A stretch of DNA of 64,000 nucleotides from the NCBI RefSeq assembly GCF_003479425.1, contig NZ_QUHC01000003.1:1-64000 (forward strand), in the 5' to 3' direction. Within the stretch, counting starts at the first letter, position 1; each line of letters starts with the position of its first letter. The notes beneath the pieces were generated by a model that was given only the letters and a program-made list of their open reading frames with translations, was not told where the DNA came from and searched no databases. Source of the stretch: Odoribacter sp. AF15-53. GTDB lineage: Bacteria; Bacteroidota; Bacteroidia; Bacteroidales; Marinifilaceae. The translations under genes were made by a program, and so were the position numbers. Positions 1 through 8,426 of the stretch are shown here, piece by piece.

Positions 1-273
1 TACATGGTATCCCAGAAACTGCACGACAACGTGTATATCACCATAGACCTAGACGTTTTCGACCCGGCAATCCTTCCGTCTACCGGGACCCCGGAACCAG
101 ACGGACTCTATTACAGAGAAGTATTAAACTTCCTCAAACTAATCAACGAACGTCACAATATTATCGGTTTGGATGTAGTAGAACTTTGCCCCAACGAGAT
201 CAACAAATCATCCGATTTTCTCGCCAGCAAACTGATCTACCAAATCCTGAGCATGAGATATCAAAATCAATGA
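1..273 (+). CDS. speB: Agmatinase/arginase family protein, C-terminal part
   Basis: This is the C-terminal part (about 90 residues) of a ureohydrolase; the gene begins before the window. The stretch TIDLDVFDP carries the Asp-x-Asp manganese ligands of the arginase/agmatinase fold, followed by the STGTPEPDG loop and the GLDVVEL strand with a further family-conserved acidic position. Agmatinase would hydrolyse agmatine to putrescine and urea. That reading is favoured over formimidoylglutamase because a deoxyhypusine-synthase-like gene follows on the same strand and an arginine decarboxylase, which makes agmatine, lies 4.4 kb away. The substrate assignment is inference from context; the fold assignment is firm. 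Confidence 0.8.
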   Translation, partial: YMVSQKLHDNVYITIDLDVFDPAILPSTGTPEPDGLYYREVLNFLKLINERHNIIGLDVVELCPNEINKSSDFLASKLIYQILSMRYQNQ

Positions 274-338
274 TACATTTTAGATTGATGATTTACGATT
301 GATGATTCAAAAAACGTCAGCCTTGTGCGGCGGGAATT

Positions 339-366
339 TAAAATCTAAAATCTAAAATCTAAAATC
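339..366. repeat. Four tandem copies of a 7-bp AT-rich unit
   Basis: Four perfect head-to-tail copies of TAAAATC lie between the agmatinase and the deoxyhypusine-synthase-like gene. Just upstream (about 279-309) are related fragments built on GATTGATGATT, and a similar string recurs near 32810-32850. This looks like simple dispersed intergenic repeat; no function is evident. Confidence 0.7.
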
Positions 367-424
367 AAGAAATTGAGTCAATAAGGTCCTCATATTGTAC
401 CTTATAATTATTAAGATCATTAAA

Positions 425-1447
425 ATGGAAAAGAAAGACTTATTAAAAGACACTATCAAACACATCGACATCAAGTCGTATGACTCAACCCAATTAATCG
501 ACGCGATGCGCGATATGTCATTCACCTCTCGCGATACCGCCAGAGCAACCGATATCCTAATGATGATGGTTGGAGAGAAAGAGTGTACTAATATTCTTAC
601 CATTGCCGGAAGTACAAGTGCTGCCGGATGTATGCAGGTTTACGTGGACATGGTTCGTAACAAAATGGTTGACGTGGTGGTTTCTACCGGAGCGTCTATC
701 ATCGACATGGACTTGTTCGAGGCCCTAGGCTACAAACACTACAAAGGACACCAGGATGTGCCTGACATGCAATTGAGAAACCTTTACATTGACCGTATTT
801 ACGATACGTTCATTGACGAGGAGGAATTACAAGCTTGCGACCACACGACCTACGAGATTGCAAACAGCTTGGAACCCCGTCCCTATTCATCGCGTGAATT
901 TATCTGGGAAATCGGGAAATGGTTACATGAAGGACACGCCGTGAAAAAAGACAGCTTGATCCAAACTTGCTATGAATGTGGTGTGCCCATTTTCTGCCCG
1001 GCATTCTCTGATTGTAGCGCGGGATTCGGTATCGGTAAACACCAATGGGATCACCCCGACAAACACGTGTCTATTGATTCTGTAAAAGACTTCATCGAAC
1101 TGACCCAAATCAAAATCAAGGCAGGAACTACCGGATTATTCATGGTTGGTGGAGGTACCCCAAAGAACTTCGCACAAGACACTGTTGTTTGCGCAGAAAT
1201 CTTAGGTTACGACGTGCCGATGCACAAATACGCTATCCAGATCACCGTGGCAGACGTTCGCGACGGAGCTTGCTCTTCTTCAACTTTGAAAGAAGCTTGT
1301 TCTTGGGGTAAAGTTGACGTTACCTACGAGCAAATGGTTTACGCCGAAGGAACCACTGTTATTCCCGCTATCGCAAGTTACGTTTATCACAACGGACCTT
1401 GGAAAGAAAGAGAATACAAGAATTGGAACAAATTATTCCAGAAATAA
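425..1447 (+). CDS. Deoxyhypusine synthase-like protein (possible homospermidine synthase)
   Basis: A 340-residue member of the deoxyhypusine synthase family, which transfers an aminobutyl group from spermidine in an NAD-dependent reaction through a lysine imine. The signature SWGK near the C terminus is intact, with the candidate catalytic lysine at about residue 296, as is the TIAGSTSAAG segment of the NAD-binding core. Start: ATG at 425 (MEKKD); the longer frame from 395 is poor in family-like sequence. Bacteria lack eIF5A, the hypusine substrate, so the acceptor is probably a small amine such as putrescine, giving homospermidine; bacterial homologues of this kind have been called SpeY. 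The flanking agmatinase and nearby speA support a polyamine role. The product is inference. Confidence 0.85.
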   Translation: MEKKDLLKDTIKHIDIKSYDSTQLIDAMRDMSFTSRDTARATDILMMMVGEKECTNILTIAGSTSAAGCMQVYVDMVRNKMVDVVVSTGASIIDMDLFEALGYKHYKGHQDVPDMQLRNLYIDRIYDTFIDEEELQACDHTTYEIANSLEPRPYSSREFIWEIGKWLHEGHAVKKDSLIQTCYECGVPIFCPAFSDCSAGFGIGKHQWDHPDKHVSIDSVKDFIELTQIKIKAGTTGLFMVGGGTPKNFAQDTVVCAEILGYDVPMHKYAIQITVADVRDGACSSSTLKEACSWGKVDVTYEQMVYAEGTTVIPAIASYVYHNGPWKEREYKNWNKLFQK

Positions 1448-1451
1448 CAGA

Positions 1452-1476
1452 AAGGGCTGCTTGACAGCCCTTTTTT
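1452..1476 (+). terminator. Rho-independent terminator after the DHS-like gene
   Basis: A GGGCTG/CAGCCC stem with a short loop is followed by a run of six T, starting a few bases after the TAA of the deoxyhypusine-synthase-like gene. It closes the agmatinase/DHS-like transcript. Confidence 0.85.
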
Positions 1477-1484
1477 ATTACCCG

Positions 1485-1807
1485 TCACTTTTGACTCCTT
1501 CGTAAAAAACGCGTCATCGAAATTGACTGTTTATGGAATATAAACAACGGTAATGCCCCCCGATCACCAAAACAGCCAAAACAAAGAAAATCGTCAACCC
1601 GTTGCGGAAAATCTCTACAATCAAGTTGGGGAGAATTTCCTCATCTCCCGTCTGCATAAAACAAATCAAAGCCAAAATAGTCTTGTAAGCATACATTCCC
1701 GGGATCATCGGCAACAAAGAGGAAAATGAAAAGACTTCTGCCGGACAGTGAATTAGCCGGGCAAAATAAATACCATATACATCAAAATTCGAGAGAATAT
1801 TGTATAT
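1485..1807 (-). pseudogene. Remnant of a threonine/serine exporter (ThrE/YjjB-type) C-terminal half
   Basis: On the minus strand an open frame of about 97 codons begins abruptly after an in-frame TAA at 1808-1810 and has no proper start. It reads like the C-terminal half of the YjjB/DUF3815 subunit of threonine/serine exporters (PAEVFSFSSLLPMIPGMYAY, then hydrophobic helices). At the run of six C on the plus strand (1556-1561, G on the coding strand) the family-like frame is lost: the reading frame goes to GGHYRCLY, whereas the neighbouring frame continues sensibly as ALPLFIFHKQ to a TGA at 1485-1487. The gene is therefore both 5'-truncated, at the edge of dinB, and frameshifted. Family recognition is by eye. 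Confidence 0.7.
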
Positions 1808-1826
1808 TTACTCATTGAAACAAGAG

Positions 1827-2903
1827 ATGGAAAACAGAAAAATCATTCATATCGACATGGACGCCTTTTACGCCTCCATCGAGCAACGTGATCATCCGGA
1901 ATACCGGGGGAAACCGCTTGCCGTGGGAAGGCCGGAAAAGAGGGGTGTCGTGGCTGCAGCCAGCTACGAAGCCCGTCGTTATGGTGTACGCTCTGCCATG
2001 TCCTCCATGAAGGCCAAACAACTGTGTCCGGATTTGATTTTCGCCTCTTCTCGCATGGAATACTACAAATCCGTATCCATGCAAATCCACGAAATCTTCC
2101 ACGAATACACCGATATCATCGAGCCTCTCGCCCTTGACGAAGCTTTTCTGGATGTTACCGAGAACAAAAAAGACATCCCGTTAGCCGTTGACATCGCCAA
2201 GGAAATCAAGAAAGAGATAAAAGAAAAATTAGGTCTTATCGCGTCTGCCGGGGTTTCCTATAACAAATTCTTGGCAAAGATCGCTTCCGACTACAAAAAA
2301 CCGAACGGTCTTTACACCATACATCCCGACCGGGCCCCCGCATTTATCGCCAAACTCCCGATCGAGGCTTTCTGGGGTATCGGCAAAGTTACAGCCCGTA
2401 AAATGCATACCTTGGGGATACACACGGGCGCCGACCTCAAAAAATGTACGCTAGCCTTCCTTACCCGGAATTTCGGGAAAGCCGGAACCCTTTACCATGA
2501 TTTCGCCAACGGCATAGACCCTAGAATCGTCACCCCCGAACGCATTCGTAAATCCGTTGGTTGTGAAAGTACCTTTGAAAACGACTTGGTAAACTATATA
2601 TCCGTCATCATCGAATTATACCACGTGACGACAGAATTAATCAATCGTATCGAAAAGTCTGATTTTAAAGGCCATACCTTAACACTAAAAATCAAATTCC
2701 ACGATTTTACCCAGAAGACACGTAGTGTCACCATGGCACACGAGCTACGTACTCTCAATGAAATCCTTCCCCTAGCAAAAAAATTACTCAAAGACTTAGA
2801 GTTAACACAATTCCGTATTCGACTATTAGGGCTCTCTGTATCAAATCCTTTTGAGGAATTAACCACTGACGGTCCTTTACAATTAAGCATTAATTTTGAT
2901 TAA
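1827..2903 (+). CDS. dinB: DNA polymerase IV (Y-family translesion polymerase)
   Basis: A 358-residue DinB polymerase that extends primers across damaged or mismatched template. The N-terminal palm motif IDMDAFYASIE contains metal-binding Asp10, and LALDEAFLDV supplies the catalytic Asp-Glu pair at residues 104-105. The helix-hairpin-helix thumb (FWGIGKVTARKM, about residues 185-200) and a C-terminal little-finger domain follow. Length matches the family. Start: ATG at 1827 (MENRK) fits the family N terminus; an upstream frame from 1800 adds nine unrelated residues. It stands alone, and its 5' side abuts a truncated exporter remnant on the opposite strand, suggesting a past rearrangement at this junction. 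Confidence 0.96.
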   Translation: MENRKIIHIDMDAFYASIEQRDHPEYRGKPLAVGRPEKRGVVAAASYEARRYGVRSAMSSMKAKQLCPDLIFASSRMEYYKSVSMQIHEIFHEYTDIIEPLALDEAFLDVTENKKDIPLAVDIAKEIKKEIKEKLGLIASAGVSYNKFLAKIASDYKKPNGLYTIHPDRAPAFIAKLPIEAFWGIGKVTARKMHTLGIHTGADLKKCTLAFLTRNFGKAGTLYHDFANGIDPRIVTPERIRKSVGCESTFENDLVNYISVIIELYHVTTELINRIEKSDFKGHTLTLKIKFHDFTQKTRSVTMAHELRTLNEILPLAKKLLKDLELTQFRIRLLGLSVSNPFEELTTDGPLQLSINFD

Positions 2904-3113
2904 TTATGAAACCTTTATGGTTTATTGCCGTATATAGGCATGTATTTTGAATATAAATATGATGTAACCGAAACTTAATAGATAAGTGACACGGTTACCA
3001 TAAAAAACCGATACATTTGTATCGGAATTCAAAAGAGAGACTTCGATTTTTTTTCATAAATTTGTTATTGGTATTTTGGGTCCCCGCTGAGACAGCGCGG
3101 ACCATTTTTATTT
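2904..3113 (+). ncRNA. Small-RNA-like repeat element, copy A
   Basis: This ~205-bp element recurs at 4102-4308. Conserved parts in order: a GTAACCG/CGGTTAC inverted repeat (2964-2970 / 2992-2998); a hairpin CCGATAC/GTATCGG (3008-3025) whose middle contains TACATTTG (3012-3019), a match to the Bacteroidota -7 box TAnnTTTG; a conserved AAGAGACTTCG stretch with a T run; and a strong hairpin (3079-3103) followed by a T-rich tail. If transcription starts near 3026, an RNA of about 85 nt ending in a Rho-independent terminator results. No reading frame of note lies inside and the next gene is convergent, so it is not an obvious leader. An RNA is inferred, not proven. Confidence 0.55.
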
Positions 3114-3115
3114 TA
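3079..3115 (+). terminator. Terminator hairpin of element copy A
   Basis: Outer stem GGTCC (3079-3083) pairs with GGACC (3099-3103); after a C-C mismatch, CGCTG (3085-3089) pairs with CAGCG (3093-3097) around an AGA loop. ATTTTTATTTT follows. The copy at 4275-4306 has GGTTC/GAACC in the outer stem: one C-G pair is replaced by T-A with pairing kept. Confidence 0.75.
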
Positions 3116-3127
3116 AGACGGTCTCTC

Positions 3128-3673
3128 CTAGTCCTTGCCGATTAACCCGATTAATTCATTGATCATCGGCTTCGCTAATTTTTCACTTTGTTCTTTATTC
3201 ACGGGTATTCCGGATTCCTCGAACTCTTTCGCGGCATTCACGACAGTATACACTACCGGAGCCACCAACGCTCCCAACTTCAATAATAATGTTTGCACGC
3301 GCTGCACGGTTGCTATTCCCGGAGTCATCCCTGAAGTCACGGATACGACTCCAACAGGCTTATGTACCCACTCCTTATAATAAAGATCGATCACGTTCTT
3401 CAATGCTGCCGGGAAATCGGCATTATATACAGGAGAAACAATAACCAAACCGTCAGCTTTTTTAAAACGTTCGGTAAAATCCACCAATTCCGAAGACGGA
3501 CTTTTCTGAAAAGCAAAACGCTCGTTGAAAAGGGGGAAATTATACTCTTTCAAATCAAGCACCTCCACCGTTAGCGGATAATTTGCCGGAATGAATTGCT
3601 CCAAGAATAACGCAACCCGGTGACTCAGTCTCCCATCCCTAACGCTAGAAGAAATAATGGCGATATGTTTCAT
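3128..3673 (-). CDS. NADPH-dependent FMN reductase family protein
   Basis: A 181-residue flavodoxin-like reductase. The N-terminal phosphate loop (SSSVRDGRLS, about residues 8-17) and the SPVYNADFP segment with the following ALKNVIDL helix are the FMN-binding hallmarks of the NADPH-dependent FMN reductase/azoreductase family. It would use NAD(P)H to reduce flavin or quinone/azo substrates in the cytoplasm; the physiological substrate cannot be read from sequence. Start: ATG at 3673 (MKHIAI), matching the family; an upstream in-frame extension to 3742 is low-complexity and unlike the family. It is a single-gene unit lying between the two copies of the small-RNA-like element. Confidence 0.88.
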   Translation of the reverse strand: MKHIAIISSSVRDGRLSHRVALFLEQFIPANYPLTVEVLDLKEYNFPLFNERFAFQKSPSSELVDFTERFKKADGLVIVSPVYNADFPAALKNVIDLYYKEWVHKPVGVVSVTSGMTPGIATVQRVQTLLLKLGALVAPVVYTVVNAAKEFEESGIPVNKEQSEKLAKPMINELIGLIGKD

Positions 3674-4101
3674 GATCCGTCTTGTAAATGTTAAAATCGA
3701 CCTGTAATCTGAGTACCAATTTAGGAAAACTTTATAAAACAAAAAAATATTTCTCGTTATAAATACCCCAAATTAACACTCCAAACCTCACAATTTTCAT
3801 ACAAATCAAACGAAACGCATCAAAACTCCCTACACGAGCCTCATATGACTCAAAGGCAATATTTCAAGTAATTTATATATACACCAAAAATAAACCTAGG
3901 GATATTATTCCCTAGATTTACTATAGTATTACCACGAATTTTCATTATTTGTATTCGAACACATATTTTCAAGCTGAAACTATTCATCCGTATCTCTAAC
4001 TGCTCCATTAGAATTAGGCATAAACTCTTCACGAAAAATTATTCACCGAATTTTAAAAGACATTCGAAAAAAAATCAGGATTCCCTTATAAAATTTGATC
4101 T
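3674..4101. other. AT-rich intergenic region, no gene seen
   Basis: About 430 bp between the FMN reductase start and repeat copy B. It contains only short, low-complexity frames on both strands and no recognisable RNA. It presumably holds the promoter of the FMN reductase; no convincing TAnnTTTG box was found. Confidence 0.5.
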
Positions 4102-4308
4102 ATTATAAAACCTTTACGATTTCACACCGTATACTCAGGTACATTTTGCAAACAATTCCGAGTAACCGAAAGTTAACAAATAAATAACACGGTTATAAAG
4201 AAAAAACCGATACCTTTGTATCGGGTTTCAAAAGAGACTTCGATTTTTTTTCATAAATTTGTTATTGGTATTTGGGTTCCCGCTGAGACAGCGCGAACCA
4301 TTTTTTAT
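4102..4308 (+). ncRNA. Small-RNA-like repeat element, copy B
   Basis: Second copy of the element at 2904-3113, in the same orientation, about 1.2 kb downstream. It keeps the TAACCG/CGGTTA inverted repeat (4163-4168 / 4190-4195), the CCGATAC/GTATCGG hairpin, the -7-like TACCTTTG (4211-4218), the AAGAGACTTCG block and the terminator hairpin (4275-4299) with six T (4301-4306). The upstream 80 bp have diverged more than the region from the hairpin to the terminator. The outer terminator stem differs from copy A by a compensatory change. It is more than 350 bp from the next, convergent gene, so it stands alone. Confidence 0.55.
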
Positions 4309-4670
4309 ACCGAGAGCTAAGATAGAAAACGTTTGCAATCCAAAAAAGGATTTTCTCAACTTTAATATTGTTAAATTTTAATCTCCATCCGAATTAACAC
4401 TTTCGATTATCCATATTTCAACTATCAGATTTTTCATTTCGTCACGAACACAAACTGAAAGCACAGCCAAACAAAATCCATTTATTACTTAAATACAACA
4501 ACTTAATCATCTTCAAGCAACAACAAATCTATATCTAAAGACTTCGTGACAACACTTGAAGTGTAATAAATATATAATCTTTTTTCTTTCACCTTACTTT
4601 TTCCTCATTTTTTCACTTTTAACAAAATTCCGATAAAAGCACAATCAATGTCACACGTATTTCTCAAAAT
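4309..4670. other. Intergenic region, no gene seen
   Basis: AT-rich spacer of about 360 bp between small-RNA-like copy B and the speA terminator. No supported frame or structure on either strand. Confidence 0.5.
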
Positions 4671-4703
4671 AAAAAAGCCGTTTCCGGAGTGGAAACGGCC
4701 TTA
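4671..4703 (-). terminator. Rho-independent terminator of speA
   Basis: On the minus strand GGCCGTTTCC pairs with GGAAACGGC around a five-base loop, followed by TTTTTT. It lies about 20 bp after the speA stop codon. Confidence 0.88.
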
Positions 4704-4724
4704 CATTTATACTCATATATCATA

Positions 4725-6617
4725 TCACTCCAAATAAGTGTACCCGTACAAACCGGAACGATAATTCGAAAGGAATTCCCGTCCCTCTTCAGCCGAGATA
4801 ATACCCTTCTTCACGGAAGAAGTTACCCAGACTTCCACCGTACGGGCCATCTTCTTCGGCATAAATTGCACGTATTCAAGCACATCAGCCACGGTCTCTC
4901 CCTCAATCACCTTATCAATCATATACTCGTCACCCTTCACCTTGATATGAACGGCATTCGTGTCACCAAACAAGTTGTGAAGATCTCCCAAAATCTCTTG
5001 GTAAGCTCCCACGAGGAACACGCCTAAATAATAAGGTTCTTTCCCGTTCAACTCGTGTACCGGAAGGTGGTACGAAAAATTACGAGTCGAAATAAAATTA
5101 TCAATTTTCCCGTCCGAATCACAAGTAATATCCTGAATGGTTGCAGATTTCGTCGGTTGCTCGTTCAAGCGGGCAATCGGGATGATCGGGAAAATCTGAT
5201 CAATCGCCCAAGAATCCGGCAAGGACTGGAACAACGAAAAATTACAGAAATATTTATCCGGCAACATCTTTGAAATCTTCTTCAATTCATCCGGGGCATG
5301 CTTCGTGGCAACTGCCATATCATACACGTCACGGGCTACAGACCAGAATAAACGCTCTACCTGCGCACGGGTGAACAAATCAATCAACCCGAGATTAAAT
5401 AACCCTAGCGCATCCTCGCGAATTTGCATTGCATCGTGCCACGTCTCGATCAAACGAGGTTGGTTCAAATTCTCCCACAAATCGTACAACTCCTTCACCA
5501 GCTCGTGAGCGTTCTCGGCAATTTCTTCGTTCTCATCAAAAGCAGGTAAACTCGTGCTGGCAAGAGCCTCGAAAATCAGTACGGAATGATGGGCTGTCAG
5601 AGAACGTCCCGACTCGGTAATGATATTCGGCTGTTCCAACTCATTTTTCTCGCAGGCATCAACCAACGCGGACACGGCATCATTCACGTACTCTTGAATC
5701 GAGTAGTTCATACTGTTACCACTTGTGGCCGAACGCGTCCCGTCATAATCAACCCCCAAACCACCGCCAATATCCACGAAGCTTATATTATATCCTAAAT
5801 TCTTTAACTGAACATAGAATTGTGACGCCTCTTTCAATGCCGTTTTGATGCGACGGATATTCGTCACCTGACTACCGATATGGAAATGAATCAATTTTAA
5901 ACAATCCGTCATCTTGTTCTTTTCCAAAATATCCATAGCTTCTAGCAATTCGCTCGAATTCACGCCAAACTTGCTAACATCACCCCCCGACTCTTCCCAC
6001 TTTCCACTTCCCGAACTCGCCAGCTTGATACGAATCCCAATATTCGGACGAATTTTTAACCGTTTAGAAATAGAAGCGATATTTCTCAATTCATTCAATT
6101 TCTCGACAACTAAATATATATTCCGTCCCATCTTCTGGGCCAAAAGAGCCAACTCGATATAATTCTCGTCCTTGTAACCGTTGCAAATAATCATGGCATC
6201 GTCGTCAATATCAATCGACAACACCGCATGCAACTCCGGTTTAGAACCCGCTTCAAGACCAATGTTATACTTGGTCCCATGACTGACAATCTCTTCCACG
6301 ACAGGACGCATCTGGTTCACCTTAATCGGATAAATTATAAAGTTCTTACCCGTGTAACCATATTCCGTGGCTGCCATCTGAAAGCAACTAGAGATTTTTT
6401 CGATCCGGTTATCCAGAATATCCGGGAACCTCAATAATATCGGGGCCGATACATCCCTCACCTGAAGCTCCTCCATCAATTCCTTAATATCTATTGTCGG
6501 TCCCCCCACTTTCGGTGTTACCGTAACGTGTCCCTTCTCATTAATCGAAAAATAGTTCAGCCCCCAACCGTTAATGTTATACAGTTCTGCTGAATCGTCA
6601 ATGCTCCATTTTCTCAT
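4725..6617 (-). CDS. speA: Biosynthetic arginine decarboxylase
   Basis: A 630-residue PLP-dependent decarboxylase converting arginine to agmatine, the first step of putrescine synthesis. The PLP lysine lies in YPIKVNQ (Lys99), the GLEAGSKPEL segment and the HIGSQ motif (about residues 245-250) belong to the alanine-racemase-like barrel, and GGGLGVDYDG is the phosphate-binding turn. Length agrees with SpeA. Start: ATG at 6617 (MRKWSI) fits the family; the frame extends to 6677 but with unrelated residues across a -7 box. Agmatine made here would feed the agmatinase whose 3' end opens the window. Monocistronic, with its own terminator. Confidence 0.96.
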   Translation of the reverse strand: MRKWSIDDSAELYNINGWGLNYFSINEKGHVTVTPKVGGPTIDIKELMEELQVRDVSAPILLRFPDILDNRIEKISSCFQMAATEYGYTGKNFIIYPIKVNQMRPVVEEIVSHGTKYNIGLEAGSKPELHAVLSIDIDDDAMIICNGYKDENYIELALLAQKMGRNIYLVVEKLNELRNIASISKRLKIRPNIGIRIKLASSGSGKWEESGGDVSKFGVNSSELLEAMDILEKNKMTDCLKLIHFHIGSQVTNIRRIKTALKEASQFYVQLKNLGYNISFVDIGGGLGVDYDGTRSATSGNSMNYSIQEYVNDAVSALVDACEKNELEQPNIITESGRSLTAHHSVLIFEALASTSLPAFDENEEIAENAHELVKELYDLWENLNQPRLIETWHDAMQIREDALGLFNLGLIDLFTRAQVERLFWSVARDVYDMAVATKHAPDELKKISKMLPDKYFCNFSLFQSLPDSWAIDQIFPIIPIARLNEQPTKSATIQDITCDSDGKIDNFISTRNFSYHLPVHELNGKEPYYLGVFLVGAYQEILGDLHNLFGDTNAVHIKVKGDEYMIDKVIEGETVADVLEYVQFMPKKMARTVEVWVTSSVKKGIISAEEGREFLSNYRSGLYGYTYLE

Positions 6618-6655
6618 TTCTATTCTATAAGCGCTTTTAAAGTTGATTGGTTCCG

Positions 6656-6663
6656 CAAATCTA
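6656..6663 (-). promoter_or_regulatory. -7 box (TAGATTTG) upstream of speA
   Basis: On the minus strand TAGATTTG matches TAnnTTTG 38 bp before the speA ATG; no good -33 partner was found at the usual spacing. It argues for the start at 6617 rather than 6677. Confidence 0.4.
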
Positions 6664-6766
6664 CAATATATTTTCAATATAACACGCTTAAATGCCTGTG
6701 AATTCGAAGCTACTCCTCAAAAAGCCTTCTAATTAATACTTCACGCTTCAATAACCCCGCAGGCGC

Positions 6767-8230
6767 TTACATTTTTTGGATTTCTTGAATACCCTCCCTA
6801 GTGATCACCAAACGATACCGCTTGTATTCCACCTGATCCGCATGCTGCAACTGTGTCAAAAAATTCAGGTAATAAACTTTATCCCCATTAATCGGGACAT
6901 AACCCGTTTCACCCTCCGGCACGTAAAGCTCGTAATCCCGCTCGTCCATCTTCTGCACGAAACTCCCCACGTTAAACCGAAGAATCTCGTTTACCCCGGC
7001 AATATCATACTGGCCATACTGATCCAACGTTTCCGCATCAAGTTGTATCCACTTTCGATAGAGAATGATCTTCTCACCCGCGTAACGGTTATCCGCCGCC
7101 AATAAATCCGTACGGGCCCGACGTTCAAGAATTTCTTCCGGCACTTTATTTTCCGATATGAAATCGACTCCGTCTTTGATCCACCCGACCACGTTCTCGT
7201 TCATGCTAATCGTCGTTTTCCGGTCAAAATAGTTTTTCCCCAACCGATGCGCAAAATAAAAACGCATCAATTCCTTGATTCTATCTTTTAGCATATAACT
7301 CACTACTAGCGCCACGAATAACGGCATCGTGAAATTCCCGTACTTCTTTTGAAACGAAAACGCCACCATCGTGGCAAAAATCATGGAAAGGCCTGCCGCA
7401 ATACTATAATAAATCTGCTCCACCAACACCCCGTCCTTCTTCTTGGAAGATTTCAGAAACAAATCGCTCTCCGCGTATTTTTTCAACATCCCCCTCCGGT
7501 AAATCACTGCCCGGTTGCGATCGACGCTTTCAGTCTCTGCCACAAGATAACCGTTTATCTTTTTGTAATCAATCTCCGAACGTATCAACGCCATCAAACG
7601 TTTCACTTCCCGCTCATAACACACGGGATCGTTCTCTTTTAATCCGTCCAGCAACTTAAACGTGTGAAATTCCACCAGATTCGACAAGTATTCATCCCCG
7701 AAAGAGAAATAATTCAGCGCTTCTCTAGGCATTCCTTCCACGTTAATTATCTTTTTCAAATCCCGGTATCTCCTGACAATCAAACGCACTTCCTCGATAT
7801 ACTGGTCCACCATATCCCCCCGCTCGTTCCCCTCCACTTCATGATGAATCGCCTCGCTCGCCTTACCCCGGAGAGCACTTTTCAGAATCGAAGTAAACAT
7901 CTTGATTTGATACTCGTACGCCTCTAATGACTCTTTCGATGTATCCGTCACCAAATGCAGGAAAGCCTCTTCCAGAAAGACAAAAGGAGTCCACTCCCCA
8001 CCGGCAATCTCTTTCAGGGAATAAATCGGGGTAATTAATCGCACATTAGATTTCACATCTTTGTAAAACGCATCCTTTGGATAAGTCGTGGCATTTATAT
8101 CCAGACTATGAGGCACGAAAAACCACGTGTTCATTCTAAACTCGTTCTTTTCCACCTCTCGATCAATATGGTAGCCGATCTTAAACTCCACGGAATACTT
8201 ATCGTGCAACTTTACCTGAATATCTATCAT
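6767..8230 (-). CDS. Conserved membrane protein of unknown function
   Basis: A 487-residue protein I cannot assign to a named family. An N-terminal soluble part with charged and helical stretches (about residues 95-200) precedes two adjacent hydrophobic segments (about residues 275-320: SIAAGLSMIFATMVAFSF and a second, VALVVSY-containing one), and a C-terminal soluble domain follows. There is no signal peptide, so the long flanks are probably cytoplasmic with a short hairpin in the membrane. It is a single gene between speA and tRNA-Pro. Homologues are likely in other Bacteroidota given its well-formed, full-length frame, but function is unknown. Confidence 0.8.
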   Translation of the reverse strand: MIDIQVKLHDKYSVEFKIGYHIDREVEKNEFRMNTWFFVPHSLDINATTYPKDAFYKDVKSNVRLITPIYSLKEIAGGEWTPFVFLEEAFLHLVTDTSKESLEAYEYQIKMFTSILKSALRGKASEAIHHEVEGNERGDMVDQYIEEVRLIVRRYRDLKKIINVEGMPREALNYFSFGDEYLSNLVEFHTFKLLDGLKENDPVCYEREVKRLMALIRSEIDYKKINGYLVAETESVDRNRAVIYRRGMLKKYAESDLFLKSSKKKDGVLVEQIYYSIAAGLSMIFATMVAFSFQKKYGNFTMPLFVALVVSYMLKDRIKELMRFYFAHRLGKNYFDRKTTISMNENVVGWIKDGVDFISENKVPEEILERRARTDLLAADNRYAGEKIILYRKWIQLDAETLDQYGQYDIAGVNEILRFNVGSFVQKMDERDYELYVPEGETGYVPINGDKVYYLNFLTQLQHADQVEYKRYRLVITREGIQEIQKM

Positions 8231-8385
8231 ATCATCAAATTACAACGCAATATATATATAATTTTCCAGATATTCATACTCTCTTCACATCAACCTTTTC
8301 TTCATTCATTAGGCGTTATCCCAAAGATAACGCCACGGAATAACTACCTCTCCTCCCTAATTCATCTTAACCGTCAAGAGTAAAA

Positions 8386-8420
8386 ACAACAAAAGCCCTG
8401 AAAAATCAGAGCTTTTGTAA
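8386..8420 (-). terminator. Terminator downstream of tRNA-Pro
   Basis: On the minus strand ACAAAAGC/GCTTTTGT with an inner CTGA/TCAG pairing forms a stem, followed by TGTTTTTA. It sits just past the 3' end of the tRNA gene. Confidence 0.7.
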
Positions 8421-8426
8421 TTTAGG

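Noticed and set aside
339..366. Tandem TAAAATC units considered as a CRISPR or iteron array
   Set aside because: 7-bp units without spacers, no cas or replication genes nearby.
3850..4032. 60-codon minus-strand frame in the spacer between the repeat copies
   Set aside because: Low-complexity, no ribosome-binding site or family features; AT-rich spacer.
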